The position numbers and the translations under genes were made by a program. 48,102 bases of DNA from Cytophagales bacterium. GTDB taxonomy: Bacteria > Bacteroidota > Bacteroidia > Cytophagales > Spirosomataceae. The DNA lies in contig RDXN01000071.1 of the NCBI GenBank assembly GCA_004292855.1, forward strand, positions 1 to 48,102, in the 5' to 3' direction. Under the pieces are notes generated by a model. The model had not been told where the DNA came from. It searched no databases and saw nothing but the letters and a program-made list of their open reading frames with translations. Below are positions 35,492 through 44,183 of the stretch, piece by piece; position 1 is the stretch's first letter; each line of letters starts with the position of its first letter.

Positions 35492-35935
35492 TTAGAAGCG
35501 TTTTCCGATTCCGGTTTTAATAATTGGGTAAATACTGTTTTGATCGGCGTTAATTGTGCGTCCAATGCCCAAACGACTGTCAATAACCCAGTTTTTGTGA
35601 AAAACATGAGCATAACCTGCTCCAACGTAAGGGAGAACCGTGCTCTGCCGATCTCTCCGTAGGGTAGTACTCTCAACAAAAGCACTGCCAACAAACACGT
35701 AGGTTTTCTGCAAGGGGTCGATTAAATAGTATTTCAGGTTGACGCCATGAATACGAGAAAAATTGGTTTCGCCTTGCAGAGACAAATTTTCAACTACCCG
35801 GCACTCAACCGTGAGTAAGGGTGTGAAGGGAACGAGAAGTACCGATGCTCGCAAGCTAATTATGGGTTGTCGAACCTGTGCGTCAGCAGTTTCCATCAGC
35901 CAGCAAGAAACAATCAGAGCAAGCAAAGCCCTCAT
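35492..35935 (-). CDS. Small outer-membrane beta-barrel-type protein
   Basis: A 147-residue protein with a signal peptide (ALLALIVSCWLMETADAQ), alternating strands (VFVGSAFVES, VLPYVGAGYAHVF, WVIDSRLGIGRTI) and a final Phe (GKRF), as in outer-membrane barrels. It looks like a short member of the porin-like or OmpA-barrel type; no family is certain. Its ATG overlaps the stop of the SRPBCC gene by 4 bp, implying translational coupling. Confidence 0.7.
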   Translation of the reverse strand: MRALLALIVSCWLMETADAQVRQPIISLRASVLLVPFTPLLTVECRVVENLSLQGETNFSRIHGVNLKYYLIDPLQKTYVFVGSAFVESTTLRRDRQSTVLPYVGAGYAHVFHKNWVIDSRLGIGRTINADQNSIYPIIKTGIGKRF

Positions 35936-36342
35936 TGCTCGGCAATTGTTTTGATGGACTCTAAAACCTCAGGCAAAATTGCTCGGAACCTCTTGCCCAG
36001 AACGCGGCCAAAAATCCCCTTGCTCAATCCTGTAAACCAAACTTCATGGGTAAAACTGGTAAGGCCATTCTGTCGGCTTAACACACGTTTTACGTAGAGT
36101 GACCCCAATGGCAACATCGTTCGGAACGTATAAGATCTCCCCGGGTCTACGGCTGTCAAGACGAAATTAGCTGTTGCTCCCTTGTCTGGAATAAGCTTGC
36201 CTTTGGTGCCAACGGCGAATGGCCCCGAAAGCTCAGCCATTTTTAAGCCTTTGTCCCAGCGATACCAATTGGGGACGTCTGTCCAGATTTGCCAGATTCG
36301 TTCGGGCGATGCCGTTGTGGTACGTGTACAGTTGAACTGCAT
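35932..36342 (-). CDS. SRPBCC-family (START/polyketide cyclase-like) protein
   Basis: A 136-residue protein with the SRPBCC helix-grip pattern: an early strand and helix (TTTASPERIWQIWTDVPNWYRWD), a central antiparallel sheet (GTKGKLIP, YTFRTMLPL, HEVWFTGL), and a long C-terminal helix. Such proteins bind hydrophobic ligands; the ligand is unknown. I chose ATG 36342 (MQFNCTR) rather than ATG 36378, because the domain starts directly after it. It lies 56 bp after the Crp/Fnr gene, on the same strand. Confidence 0.82.
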   Translation of the reverse strand: MQFNCTRTTTASPERIWQIWTDVPNWYRWDKGLKMAELSGPFAVGTKGKLIPDKGATANFVLTAVDPGRSYTFRTMLPLGSLYVKRVLSRQNGLTSFTHEVWFTGLSKGIFGRVLGKRFRAILPEVLESIKTIAEQ

Positions 36343-36398
36343 GTGCGTTTTGTTTCTGCAAAATTCGCCCTCTGCCAACCCGCACTACTGCACCTATG

Positions 36399-36977
36399 TT
36401 AAGTTCGATTGGCCTGGGCCAGTTTTTTTCGGATTCGACTCAGCGATTGGGGAGCAATGCCCAGATACGAGGCCAGATGTCGCAGGGGGACGCGTTGCAC
36501 GATGGGGGCGTTGGTTTCGAGCAGTCGACGATACCGGTTCTCGGCGGTTTCAGTCTGTATGGCTTCGAGAATGCCTTCCGTAAAGCCCTGCACCTCAGTA
36601 ATAATCAGCCGTGCGAAATTGTTCCAGGCTGGCCGTTCCAGCAACCGGTACACATCGGTTTGGGTCATTCGCCACAACACGCATTCTTCCAGCGTTTCGA
36701 TGCTCTCCTGAGCGGGTTGTTGTGCCGCAAAACTCCGTTGCGACGTGAACACGTAGGGGATATCCGTAAAGAATTTAGTGACGTCGGTGCCGTCGCGCCA
36801 GATAAAAAAGCGAACGAGGCCGCTCTCCATGAAGTACAGATGTTGGCAGACTTTCCCGGTCTCCAACAACAGCGTTTCCTTCGGGACAACCTGCCGGGTC
36901 AGGCAGGCTTCGATGGCCTGCCAGTCGGCATCAGAGAAGGGCGTGTATTGGCGAATGAATTGGCAAAACGGGTGCAT
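36399..36977 (-). CDS. Crp/Fnr-family transcription regulator
   Basis: A 192-residue regulator: a cyclic-nucleotide-binding-type beta-roll (about 10-120; ETLLLETGKVCQHLYFMESG, VRFFIWRDGTDVTKFF), a dimer helix, and a C-terminal helix-turn-helix (VPLRHLASYLGIAPQSLSRIRKKL). It lacks the Cys cluster of an FNR iron-sulphur protein. The Bacteroidota members of this type often respond to stress or small molecules. The next genes (SRPBCC, outer-membrane-type and membrane protein) follow with little space, so it may control its own operon. Confidence 0.88.
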   Translation of the reverse strand: MHPFCQFIRQYTPFSDADWQAIEACLTRQVVPKETLLLETGKVCQHLYFMESGLVRFFIWRDGTDVTKFFTDIPYVFTSQRSFAAQQPAQESIETLEECVLWRMTQTDVYRLLERPAWNNFARLIITEVQGFTEGILEAIQTETAENRYRRLLETNAPIVQRVPLRHLASYLGIAPQSLSRIRKKLAQANRT

Positions 36978-37034
36978 CGGATAAATTGGCCTGCTGGAAT
37001 CGAAGCCAATATACGAGGTTTACTCTGGTCGTCC

Positions 37035-37979
37035 TCACCGGATCATTGCCGTCAGCGTCCGGTGGAAAATCGGGATAAACCACGCGAACACAACCACGCC
37101 CAACACGTTGAACAGCATGTGCGCGTTGGCGATCTTGCGCCCGGCAGGAGCACCCGCGCTGATCCACTCGACAACGGCAGAAAATTGATGGATAAACAAC
37201 ACCCCCAGCATCACGCACACGATGTTGAACGCCAGATGGAAAACGCCCGCCCGGATGGCATCTTTCGAGCGACCAATAACGGCCAGCAGTGTATCCGAAC
37301 AGGTGCCGATTTCGGCCCCCAACATAATGGCAATCCCCGTCGAGGTGGGGATGAGACCCTGCGAGGCCAGCACAATAGCAATCCCGACCGTGGCCGACGA
37401 CGATTGAATCAGCAATGTGAGCAAGCCCCCGACCAGAACGCCTTCAATGGGCGTATCGAGTCGCTGAATCCAGTCGTAAAAAGGTTTGTAGTCCTTCAGC
37501 GGCTCAACGGCGGTATCCATTGTCCAAAGGCCAAAGAACACCAGACCAATCGCAAAGATCACGCGGCCTACCTGATGCCGGGTTTCATTTTTGCCAATCA
37601 CGCTGACGAGCAGGCCTACAAACAGCAAAATGGGCGCGTAGTCGGCAATGTCGAGTGCGATTAACTGGCTCGAAATGGTGGTGCCGATGTTGGCCCCCAT
37701 AATCACCCCAAACGACTCCAAACTGGTGATGAGGTTGGCGTTTACCAGTGTCAATACCATGATAATCACCACCGACGACGAGTCGAGCAAGGTAGTGGCC
37801 ACGGTACCCGTGAGGATGCCCGTGGCCGGATTTTTGGTGAATCGTTGGAGGAATTGCTTCATCCGGTCGCCCGCCAGTTCCTTGAGCGTATCGCCCATCA
37901 CGTTTACGGCGTACAGGAACAGGCATAAGCCCGCCAACGCTTGCAGAATAATCGGAAATACGTTCAGTTCGGTTTTCAC
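37035..37979 (-). CDS. Na+/phosphate cotransporter family protein, short form
   Basis: A 314-residue membrane protein of the Na/Pi cotransporter family (PF02690). It carries both inverted repeats with the conserved motifs: TLLDSSSVVIIMVLTLVNA and MGANIGTTISS in the first half, and LLIQSSSATVGIAIVLASQ and MLGAEIGTCSD in the second. It lacks the PhoU-like C-terminal domain of the longer NptA/YjbB-type proteins. It probably moves phosphate across the inner membrane with sodium. GTG 37979 is my start, because the hydrophobic domain begins right after it (VKTELNVFPIILQALAG); upstream in-frame ATGs (38063, 38108) would add a non-hydrophobic tail. It ends 57 bp before the Crp/Fnr gene, on the same strand. 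Confidence 0.85.
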   Translation of the reverse strand: MKTELNVFPIILQALAGLCLFLYAVNVMGDTLKELAGDRMKQFLQRFTKNPATGILTGTVATTLLDSSSVVIIMVLTLVNANLITSLESFGVIMGANIGTTISSQLIALDIADYAPILLFVGLLVSVIGKNETRHQVGRVIFAIGLVFFGLWTMDTAVEPLKDYKPFYDWIQRLDTPIEGVLVGGLLTLLIQSSSATVGIAIVLASQGLIPTSTGIAIMLGAEIGTCSDTLLAVIGRSKDAIRAGVFHLAFNIVCVMLGVLFIHQFSAVVEWISAGAPAGRKIANAHMLFNVLGVVVFAWFIPIFHRTLTAMIR

Positions 37980-38237
37980 GCGTTGAGGGGCTTTTGCTTC
38001 TATAAAAGTGCAAAACGCTTCGCCAACGCAGGTTACGCGAATGTTACCATTTGGACGCGGCATTGCGGTAATACACCAACGGCGTATGGACCTGAATGCC
38101 CGGTGCATTAAGGTTTTCCCGGTGATGGAAACAAGACCTGTATTTTAAAATATTTTATTTTGACAGAGCATGTTTTGAAAAAATTATTAATATTGTCTTC
38201 AATTCTTACTATTTAAACCATAAATCATCTTATCCCT

Positions 38238-41200
38238 ATGCCACTACGTTTACTTAGGCTTATTATCCTGCTTCTGATAATAGGCACCCCCGCGTTCGCA
38301 CAGTCGATTACGGGGCGGGTTACAACAGCCACCGATGGGCAGCCGCTGCCCGGCGTGTCTATTCTGGTTAAAGGCACCACATCGGGTTCTACAACGGATG
38401 CCGACGGCAAATTCAGCGTTCCTGCGCGTGGGAACGGCGTTTTGGTGTTCTCCTACATTGGGTATAAAACCAAAGAAGTTGCCGTGAACAACCAGTCGGT
38501 GCTGAACCTCACCTTGGATGATGACACCAACCTGATGAATGAAGTGGTGGTTGCGGCCTTTGGTCTTTCTAAAGAGAAGCGGTCAGTGGGTTATGCGACC
38601 TCAATGGTCAAAAGTGAGCAATTGGTCAAAGTCGCCAACACAAACTTTGCCACGGCCCTGTATGGTAAAGCTCCGGGTGTAACGATTGGCGCAATGCCCG
38701 GTGGAGCCACCAGCGGGGTAAACATCAATATTCGGGGTTTGTCGTCGATCACGGGCAACACCCAACCACTGATCGTGATGGATGGTATTCCCATTCGGAA
38801 CGGCGAAGCCCGCAACGGTGATTATTGGGGCGATCAGCGCATTCGGGGAAATGGTCTGCTGGATATTAATCCGGCTGATATTGAGGATATATCAATCTTG
38901 AAAGGAGCTTCGGCGGCCGCGCTGTACGGGTCCGAAGCCGTGAACGGGGTTATTCTCGTAACAACCAAAAGCGGTAAAGGCCGCAAGGGGCTGGGTGTCG
39001 ATTTCAGTGCGAGCTACAACGTCGATAGAATTGCGTATTTGCCCCGTTATCAGGATGTTAGAGGTCCCGGCTATATGCTGAACTACGCTAACGGCGGTCA
39101 GGATGCCAACGGCTTTATTTTTTATGATACCGATGGCGATGGCAAGGGCGATACCAGAGGCTTGCTCAACGCAACAGTTAACTTCGGCCCCAAGTTTGAT
39201 GGGCAACCCGTGATGGCGTTCGATGGAGTTATCCGGCCCTACTCGCCATCGGGCAATAGCTACGCCGATTTGTTTCAGGATGCCCGCAGTTCCAACATCA
39301 ACCTGGCTGTCTCGAAAGCTACTGACAACACCAACTTGCGTTTCTCGGTAACGCGGCAGGATAACGGCATGATTAGCTACGGCGCGAAAAACGAACGGAA
39401 CGTCATGAACCTGAACCTCGGTTTTTCGGCCAATCCAAAACTGAAAACCGATCTGGTTATCAACTACATCAACCAGTACACCCGTAATCGTCCGTTCAAG
39501 GTAGATCGCATGATCAACAACTTTACGGGGATGATGAACCGGTTCGAATCTGCCGAGTGGTATGAAAATAAGTACCAAACCAGCCTCGGCTACCGATTTG
39601 TAACGGGGACCGGCAACAGCCTGACTCCCAACGAAAACATTATTCGCAACGGATTCAAAGCTGACATTGGCGATTACGTTTGGAACACGCGGGCCAATAT
39701 CGCTGAGGAATACAGCAACCGGATTATTGCCAGTGTCACACAGTCGTGGCAGATTTTGCCAAGCCTGAACCTGCGCGGACGGATGGGTACCGATTTTACA
39801 TCGGAGCGTTTTGAAAACAAAAACCGTAGTTCTATTCCACTGGCTTTTGGGTATTCGGGTGGGTTTGGCCTGAACAACAACCTGTATAGCAATGTCTATA
39901 GTGAGCTGTTGCTTACGTATTCCAAAAAAGTAAGCCCCGACATCACACTGTCGGCCATGGCGGGCTACAACGGCTACAAGCAAATCAACTCATTTGTAAG
40001 CCGAGGTACGAATGGCGGGTTGAGTACAGAGAATTTCTTCGATATTTCGGCATCGGTCAACACGCCCGGTGGCGGTAACGCCCGCGAACGCTGGGTGCGG
40101 GATGCCTGGGTAGGAACGGCTAATTTCAATTACAAAGACATCGTCTATGTAGAAGGTACGCTCCGACAAGACCGTACCTCAACGCTGGCACCGGGGAACA
40201 ACACCTTTGTTTATCCGTCGGTAAACTCGTCGTTTATTTTCAGCGACCTGATTCGGTTACCAGCGGCCATTACTTTCGCCAAGTTGCGGGCATCCTACGG
40301 TATCGTGGGGAACTATCCGGGCATTTACTCGGCCAACAATGCCTATAACCAGGGCAACCTGAGTATTCAACAAACAGGCGGCAACTCGGTACTATTCACC
40401 AACATTAGCAGTAGCTATGGTAACGACCAGATTCGCCCGGAGCAAAAGCGCGAGTTTGAATTTGGTTTAGATACCCGCTTTTTCCGGGATCGGCTACGCA
40501 TCGACGTGGCCTATTACAACGCCCAGATCGTGGATCAGATTCTGCCCCTGTCCATTGCTGCCAGCACTGGTGCCCGCAGTATTTTGGCCAACATAGGTAC
40601 ACTCCGCAACCAGGGTATCGAAATGGCTCTGAACATATCGCCCCTGAAAGCAACTTCGGCCAACGGCCTGAACTGGGATCTGACCCTGAACTTAGCCAAG
40701 AACAGCAACAAAGTAGAGAAATTAGCCAACGGGTCAACTGAGTTGCTCCACGCTGACTATGACGGCAATGCAGCCCAACTTCGGTCGGTAGTGGGTCAGC
40801 CCATGGGCGATATCTACGTTCACGGTATCCTGAAAAACGCTACTGGTCAGGATGTGGTGGGGCCAAACGGTTTGTATCAGTTAGATGGTGTCAACTGGAT
40901 CAAGGCAGGCAACGCAACGCCCAAACTCACGGGTGGTTTGCTCAATAGCATCAGCTACAAAGGGTTTATGCTCGACATCGTGACCGATTTCCGGTTCGGG
41001 GGCTACATTATGCCAACGGGTATCAACTGGCTCACATCGCGTGGTTTGACCGAAGAAAGTTTGACGGCAATGGATGCCGAAAGCGGTGGCCTCCGCTATT
41101 ACAAAAACGCTGCGGGCAAGGGCATTCAGACAACGGGCAACGCCGGCCCCAATGGCGAAGTGGTGTATAATGATGGTATGCTGATGGACGGTGTGCTGGC

Positions 41201-41561
41201 CAATGGCGAGAAAAATACCAACGTTATCTCGCAGGCTACCTACTACAACTCGACCTACAACTGGGGTGGCCCGCAGTACAGCAGTGCGCGGTATGAGCTG
41301 TACGTAAAAGAGAATTCGTACATAAAAATGCGCGAACTGTCGCTGGCCTACCGGATTCCGGCTTCTCTGACCCGCCGGATTGGCACGCAGAACCTGACGC
41401 TGTCGGTGTTTGGCCGCAACCTGTTCTTCTTCTACCGGACCATCAAAGACCTTGATGCCGAGCAGACTACGGTCAGCACGCAATGGCGGGACAACATCAA
41501 CAACGCCGGCTCAAACCCATCGTTCCGCACGGCAGGGGTAATGCTACGGGCCAGTTTCTAA
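38238..41561 (+). CDS. SusC/RagA-family TonB-dependent outer-membrane transporter
   Basis: A 1107-residue outer-membrane receptor. A signal peptide (LLIIGTPAFAQS) is followed by a carboxypeptidase-regulatory-like domain (about 23-97; ITGRVTTATDGQPLPGVSI, GKFSV, FSYIGY), the plug (about 105-240; PLIVMDGIPIRN, IEDISILKGASAAALYGSEA, NGVILVTTKSGKG) and a 22-strand barrel ending in Phe (MLRASF). SusC proteins import oligosaccharides or peptides with a SusD lid. The 257-bp gap upstream is AT-rich, with no clear TAnnTTTG. It lies 23 bp before the SusD gene. Confidence 0.95.
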   Translation: MPLRLLRLIILLLIIGTPAFAQSITGRVTTATDGQPLPGVSILVKGTTSGSTTDADGKFSVPARGNGVLVFSYIGYKTKEVAVNNQSVLNLTLDDDTNLMNEVVVAAFGLSKEKRSVGYATSMVKSEQLVKVANTNFATALYGKAPGVTIGAMPGGATSGVNINIRGLSSITGNTQPLIVMDGIPIRNGEARNGDYWGDQRIRGNGLLDINPADIEDISILKGASAAALYGSEAVNGVILVTTKSGKGRKGLGVDFSASYNVDRIAYLPRYQDVRGPGYMLNYANGGQDANGFIFYDTDGDGKGDTRGLLNATVNFGPKFDGQPVMAFDGVIRPYSPSGNSYADLFQDARSSNINLAVSKATDNTNLRFSVTRQDNGMISYGAKNERNVMNLNLGFSANPKLKTDLVINYINQYTRNRPFKVDRMINNFTGMMNRFESAEWYENKYQTSLGYRFVTGTGNSLTPNENIIRNGFKADIGDYVWNTRANIAEEYSNRIIASVTQSWQILPSLNLRGRMGTDFTSERFENKNRSSIPLAFGYSGGFGLNNNLYSNVYSELLLTYSKKVSPDITLSAMAGYNGYKQINSFVSRGTNGGLSTENFFDISASVNTPGGGNARERWVRDAWVGTANFNYKDIVYVEGTLRQDRTSTLAPGNNTFVYPSVNSSFIFSDLIRLPAAITFAKLRASYGIVGNYPGIYSANNAYNQGNLSIQQTGGNSVLFTNISSSYGNDQIRPEQKREFEFGLDTRFFRDRLRIDVAYYNAQIVDQILPLSIAASTGARSILANIGTLRNQGIEMALNISPLKATSANGLNWDLTLNLAKNSNKVEKLANGSTELLHADYDGNAAQLRSVVGQPMGDIYVHGILKNATGQDVVGPNGLYQLDGVNWIKAGNATPKLTGGLLNSISYKGFMLDIVTDFRFGGYIMPTGINWLTSRGLTEESLTAMDAESGGLRYYKNAAGKGIQTTGNAGPNGEVVYNDGMLMDGVLANGEKNTNVISQATYYNSTYNWGGPQYSSARYELYVKENSYIKMRELSLAYRIPASLTRRIGTQNLTLSVFGRNLFFFYRTIKDLDAEQTTVSTQWRDNINNAGSNPSFRTAGVMLRASF

Positions 41562-41584
41562 CCACTCACAAAAGACTTACATTC

Positions 41585-43183
41585 ATGAAAAAGATAACAG
41601 GTTTATGTTTAATAGGGCTTCTGCTGGCCAACGTGTCGTGCCGGGAGTCTGAGTTTACGGCTGCCTATCCCGACCCGGCCAAGATTTCTGCCACCACCGT
41701 TGAGAAGCAGTTTACCGGTGTATTGCACGCCAACCGGCAATATGTGCTTCCGGGCTATCGGTTATACTTCGTAACGCTTCGGACCAGCATCAACCACTAT
41801 ACGCAGGCAACGGGTTGGGTCAATTCGTCGGGGCAATATGTACCTGGTTCGTCGGGCGTGGAGGACGTTTGGTATAACTATTACAACACCCTCGCTCAGT
41901 ACCGCGAACTCCAGAAAATCTATAATGCCTTACCAGCCGATCAGCAGAAAGACCGGCGAATATTCATGCTGGCAGCCTCCGTTCATGTGTATGATTTTAC
42001 GCAGAAGATGGTCGATGTTCACGGGGCGATTCCGTTTAGCGAGGCTGGTCTGCTCAGCAGCAAAGGGGGCGATTATACGGCATCGAGTGCCAAATTCGAT
42101 ACGGCAGAGAGCATCTACACGTTCATGCTGGATGATCTGAAAAAGATTGCCACCGAGCTAAACGGCATCACACTGAATGCAGGATATCAACGGTCGTTCA
42201 CGACGCAGGATTTCCTGAACAAGGGCGACATCATGCTCTGGAGACGCTACACCAACTCATTGCGACTGCGAATCCTGAACCGGGTTTCAGACGTTGCCGC
42301 TTTCCAGTCGAGAGCGAACGCTGAAATGGCCGAAATTTTGGGCAACGCCACCACGTTTCCGATTGTGGAGACCAACGCCCAGAATGTCCAGATCAACGTG
42401 TTTGACATTAACACCGACATCAACTCAAAAGAATTTCAGGCTGGTTTGGCATCGGATGGCTGGTTTGGCAACACGGCGGGCAAAGCCATTATCGACAACA
42501 TGAACGCCAACAGCGACCCGCGTCTGAGCATTCTGTTTGAGCCGGGTGTTAGTGCGACCGGAAAATTCAACGGTATTGATCCGATGGCGACCGAAGCGGC
42601 ACAAACGGCTCTGTTTAGTGCCGGTCAGGTGGCTATTTACAATCGCTACACGACGAGCCATAACCAGTTCTTTCCGGGTATAGTGATTAATGCTGCCCAG
42701 ATGAATCTGATCAAGGCCGAATACTACCTGCGGGCGAACAACGATGCCTCGGCCAAAACCGCCTACGAAACGGCCATTGCCCAATCGGTTGAATTCTACA
42801 ATGGTATTCTGGCCAGGACCAACGCGACCGGTATCACCAACTCGACCATTCCCAAGCCAGCCACGCCAGCCCAAATCACGGCCTACATTGCGGGTAAGGA
42901 TGTAAACTGGGGCAGTGCCACCACCAATGCCAACAAGCTAAAGCTGGTTGCTACCCAGAAATGGCTGCATTACAACGTCGTACAGCCCTTTGAAAACTGG
43001 GCCGATATTCGCCGGTTAGACTTCCCGACGCTCAGTTTCCAGGTTGACAACGCCAATAATCAGACGTTGCCCCCCGTTCGGTGGCCAATTCCGGGTAACG
43101 AAATTACCTACAACAGCACGAATTATGCGGCTGTAAAAGCGACAGACAACCTGACAACCAAGATTTTCTGGGATGTGAAATGA
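41585..43183 (+). CDS. SusD/RagB-family nutrient-binding lipoprotein (SusD-like type 2)
   Basis: A 532-residue lipoprotein: a signal peptide with the Cys at LLLANVSC (about residue 19), then the helix-rich SusD fold (YNYYNTLAQYRELQKIYNAL, RIFMLAASVHVYDFTQKMVDVHGAIPFSEA, RRYTNSLRLRILNRVSD). The layout matches the SusD-like group often paired with RagA-type SusC, and it would close the SusC barrel at the cell surface. The start at 41585 lies 23 bp after the SusC stop. The gene closes with a strong hairpin at 43190-43254. Confidence 0.93.
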   Translation: MKKITGLCLIGLLLANVSCRESEFTAAYPDPAKISATTVEKQFTGVLHANRQYVLPGYRLYFVTLRTSINHYTQATGWVNSSGQYVPGSSGVEDVWYNYYNTLAQYRELQKIYNALPADQQKDRRIFMLAASVHVYDFTQKMVDVHGAIPFSEAGLLSSKGGDYTASSAKFDTAESIYTFMLDDLKKIATELNGITLNAGYQRSFTTQDFLNKGDIMLWRRYTNSLRLRILNRVSDVAAFQSRANAEMAEILGNATTFPIVETNAQNVQINVFDINTDINSKEFQAGLASDGWFGNTAGKAIIDNMNANSDPRLSILFEPGVSATGKFNGIDPMATEAAQTALFSAGQVAIYNRYTTSHNQFFPGIVINAAQMNLIKAEYYLRANNDASAKTAYETAIAQSVEFYNGILARTNATGITNSTIPKPATPAQITAYIAGKDVNWGSATTNANKLKLVATQKWLHYNVVQPFENWADIRRLDFPTLSFQVDNANNQTLPPVRWPIPGNEITYNSTNYAAVKATDNLTTKIFWDVK

Positions 43184-43189
43184 TTTCGA

Positions 43190-43254
43190 ATTGGGGGGTT
43201 CGGATTGGGCTTACGCGCTTAAGTGATGCGTCAGCCCAATCCGACCCCCCCAAT
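43190..43254 (+). terminator. Terminator of the SusC-SusD operon
   Basis: A 22-bp stem with one mismatch (43190-43211 with 43233-43254) and a 21-base loop starts 7 bp after the SusD stop, and is followed by the T-rich ctattgtttctg. Confidence 0.8.
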
Positions 43255-43280
43255 CTATTGTTTCTGCAAATAAATAGATG

Positions 43281-43413
43281 CTGTAAATATCTCGTTGCAG
43301 TCAACCCCACCCCAACCCCTCCCCCGTAGGGAGGGGCTAAAAAACGCTCAACCGAAGCCCCTCCCTACGGGGGAGGGGTTGGGGTGGGGTTGGTCGCAAC
43401 GAGATATTTACAG
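43281..43413. repeat. 133-bp inverted repeat with G-quadruplex motifs in both arms
   Basis: The two 58-base arms (43281-43338 and 43356-43413) match at 55 positions; the three mismatches are at 43299-43301. The 17-base spacer is A-rich. The right arm on the plus strand holds GGGGGAGGGGTTGGGGTGGGG (43369-43389, split here only for naming: four G-runs with loops of 1, 2 and 1), and the left arm gives the same on the minus strand (43305-43325). The outer ends are ctgtaaatatctcgttgc. It could be a MITE-like element or a fold-back terminator. No target-site duplication is seen next to it. Confidence 0.9.
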
Positions 43414-43434
43414 TAACTTAAATGGTATCAAAAG

Positions 43435-44136
43435 ATGAAGAGAAACATGTTGATATTGTTGCTATTAGCTATAGCACCAGTCTCAGTGCTTTTTGCCCAA
43501 GACAGGCAAAACAATATCCAATACGAACCAACTGAATGGGTAAATATTTGGATTCCTTCAGCCACAAAAAATGATTTGCCACGGATTCTTCTTATTGGAG
43601 ATTCGATAACACAAGGTTATTACAATTTTGTCGAAAATAGCTTAAAGGGCAAGGCTTATGTTGCCCGATACACTACGTCGAGAGGGATTCAAGATCCTGC
43701 TCTTTTTGAAGAAGTTAAGAATATAATTAAACACCATAAATTTACTATTATTCATTTCAATAACGGATTGCATGGCATTGGCTATACGGCATCTCAATAT
43801 CAAGAGGGTCTAAAAAAATTAATTAGTACATTGAAAAGATACGGGCAAGGTGCTGAGTTAATAGGCGCAACGTCTACCCGGGTTTTGCCAGGATTTAATT
43901 GGGGGAAAACAGATGAATTTAATCAAAAGCTTATAGAAACACGTAATGAAATACTAACCATTTTATGTGAAGCAAAAAACATTGAAGTTAACGATTTATA
44001 TACTATCACCAAAGACCATCCAGAATGGTTCTCTAACGATAAAATACATTACAACCAATCTGGGTACACTGAACTTGGCAACCAAGTAATGCACTGTATT
44101 GTAAAGAAAAATCGGAATTTGGTTTCGAATCAATAA
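43435..44136 (+). CDS. Secreted SGNH/GDSL-type esterase
   Basis: A 233-residue protein: a signal peptide (LILLLLAIAPVSVLFAQ) and an SGNH hydrolase domain. The blocks seen are GDSITQG with the nucleophile Ser (block I), the Gly in TTSRGIQD (block II), the Asn in FNNGLHG (block III) and DKIHYN with the Asp and His of the triad (block V). Such enzymes remove acetyl or other acyl groups from sugars. It is AT-rich in comparison with everything upstream (22 G+C of 60 bases at 43501-43560), as are the next two genes. This suggests one acquired unit. The stop lies 47 bp before the PNGase-type gene. Confidence 0.87.
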   Translation: MKRNMLILLLLAIAPVSVLFAQDRQNNIQYEPTEWVNIWIPSATKNDLPRILLIGDSITQGYYNFVENSLKGKAYVARYTTSRGIQDPALFEEVKNIIKHHKFTIIHFNNGLHGIGYTASQYQEGLKKLISTLKRYGQGAELIGATSTRVLPGFNWGKTDEFNQKLIETRNEILTILCEAKNIEVNDLYTITKDHPEWFSNDKIHYNQSGYTELGNQVMHCIVKKNRNLVSNQ

Positions 44137-44181
44137 ATGCATACAACAACAAAATTTACATACAACACGAGTGCATTTATT
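44132..44181 (+). promoter_or_regulatory. Inverted repeat in front of the PNGase F-like gene
   Basis: A 10-bp inverted repeat (aataaatgca at 44132-44141 and its complement at 44172-44181) spans the gap. Its right arm ends two bases before the ATG at 44184. It may act as a weak attenuator or hide the ribosome site of the second gene. Confidence 0.35.
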
Positions 44182-44183
44182 TT

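Noticed and set aside
36396-37664. A 422-codon open frame on the plus strand
   Set aside because: It runs antisense across the Crp/Fnr gene, the 57-bp gap and most of the Na/Pi gene, both of which have clear family motifs. Its translation resembles nothing.
37980-38108. The 43-codon extension at the start of the Na/Pi gene
   Set aside because: It is rich in Arg and Cys, lacks hydrophobic character and would precede the first membrane segment; the GTG at 37979 fits better.
43435-44136. SGNH gene as a phage or toxin gene because of its different base composition
   Set aside because: It has a normal signal peptide and all four SGNH blocks, and shares composition with the two enzyme genes after it, so it fits the glycan set instead.
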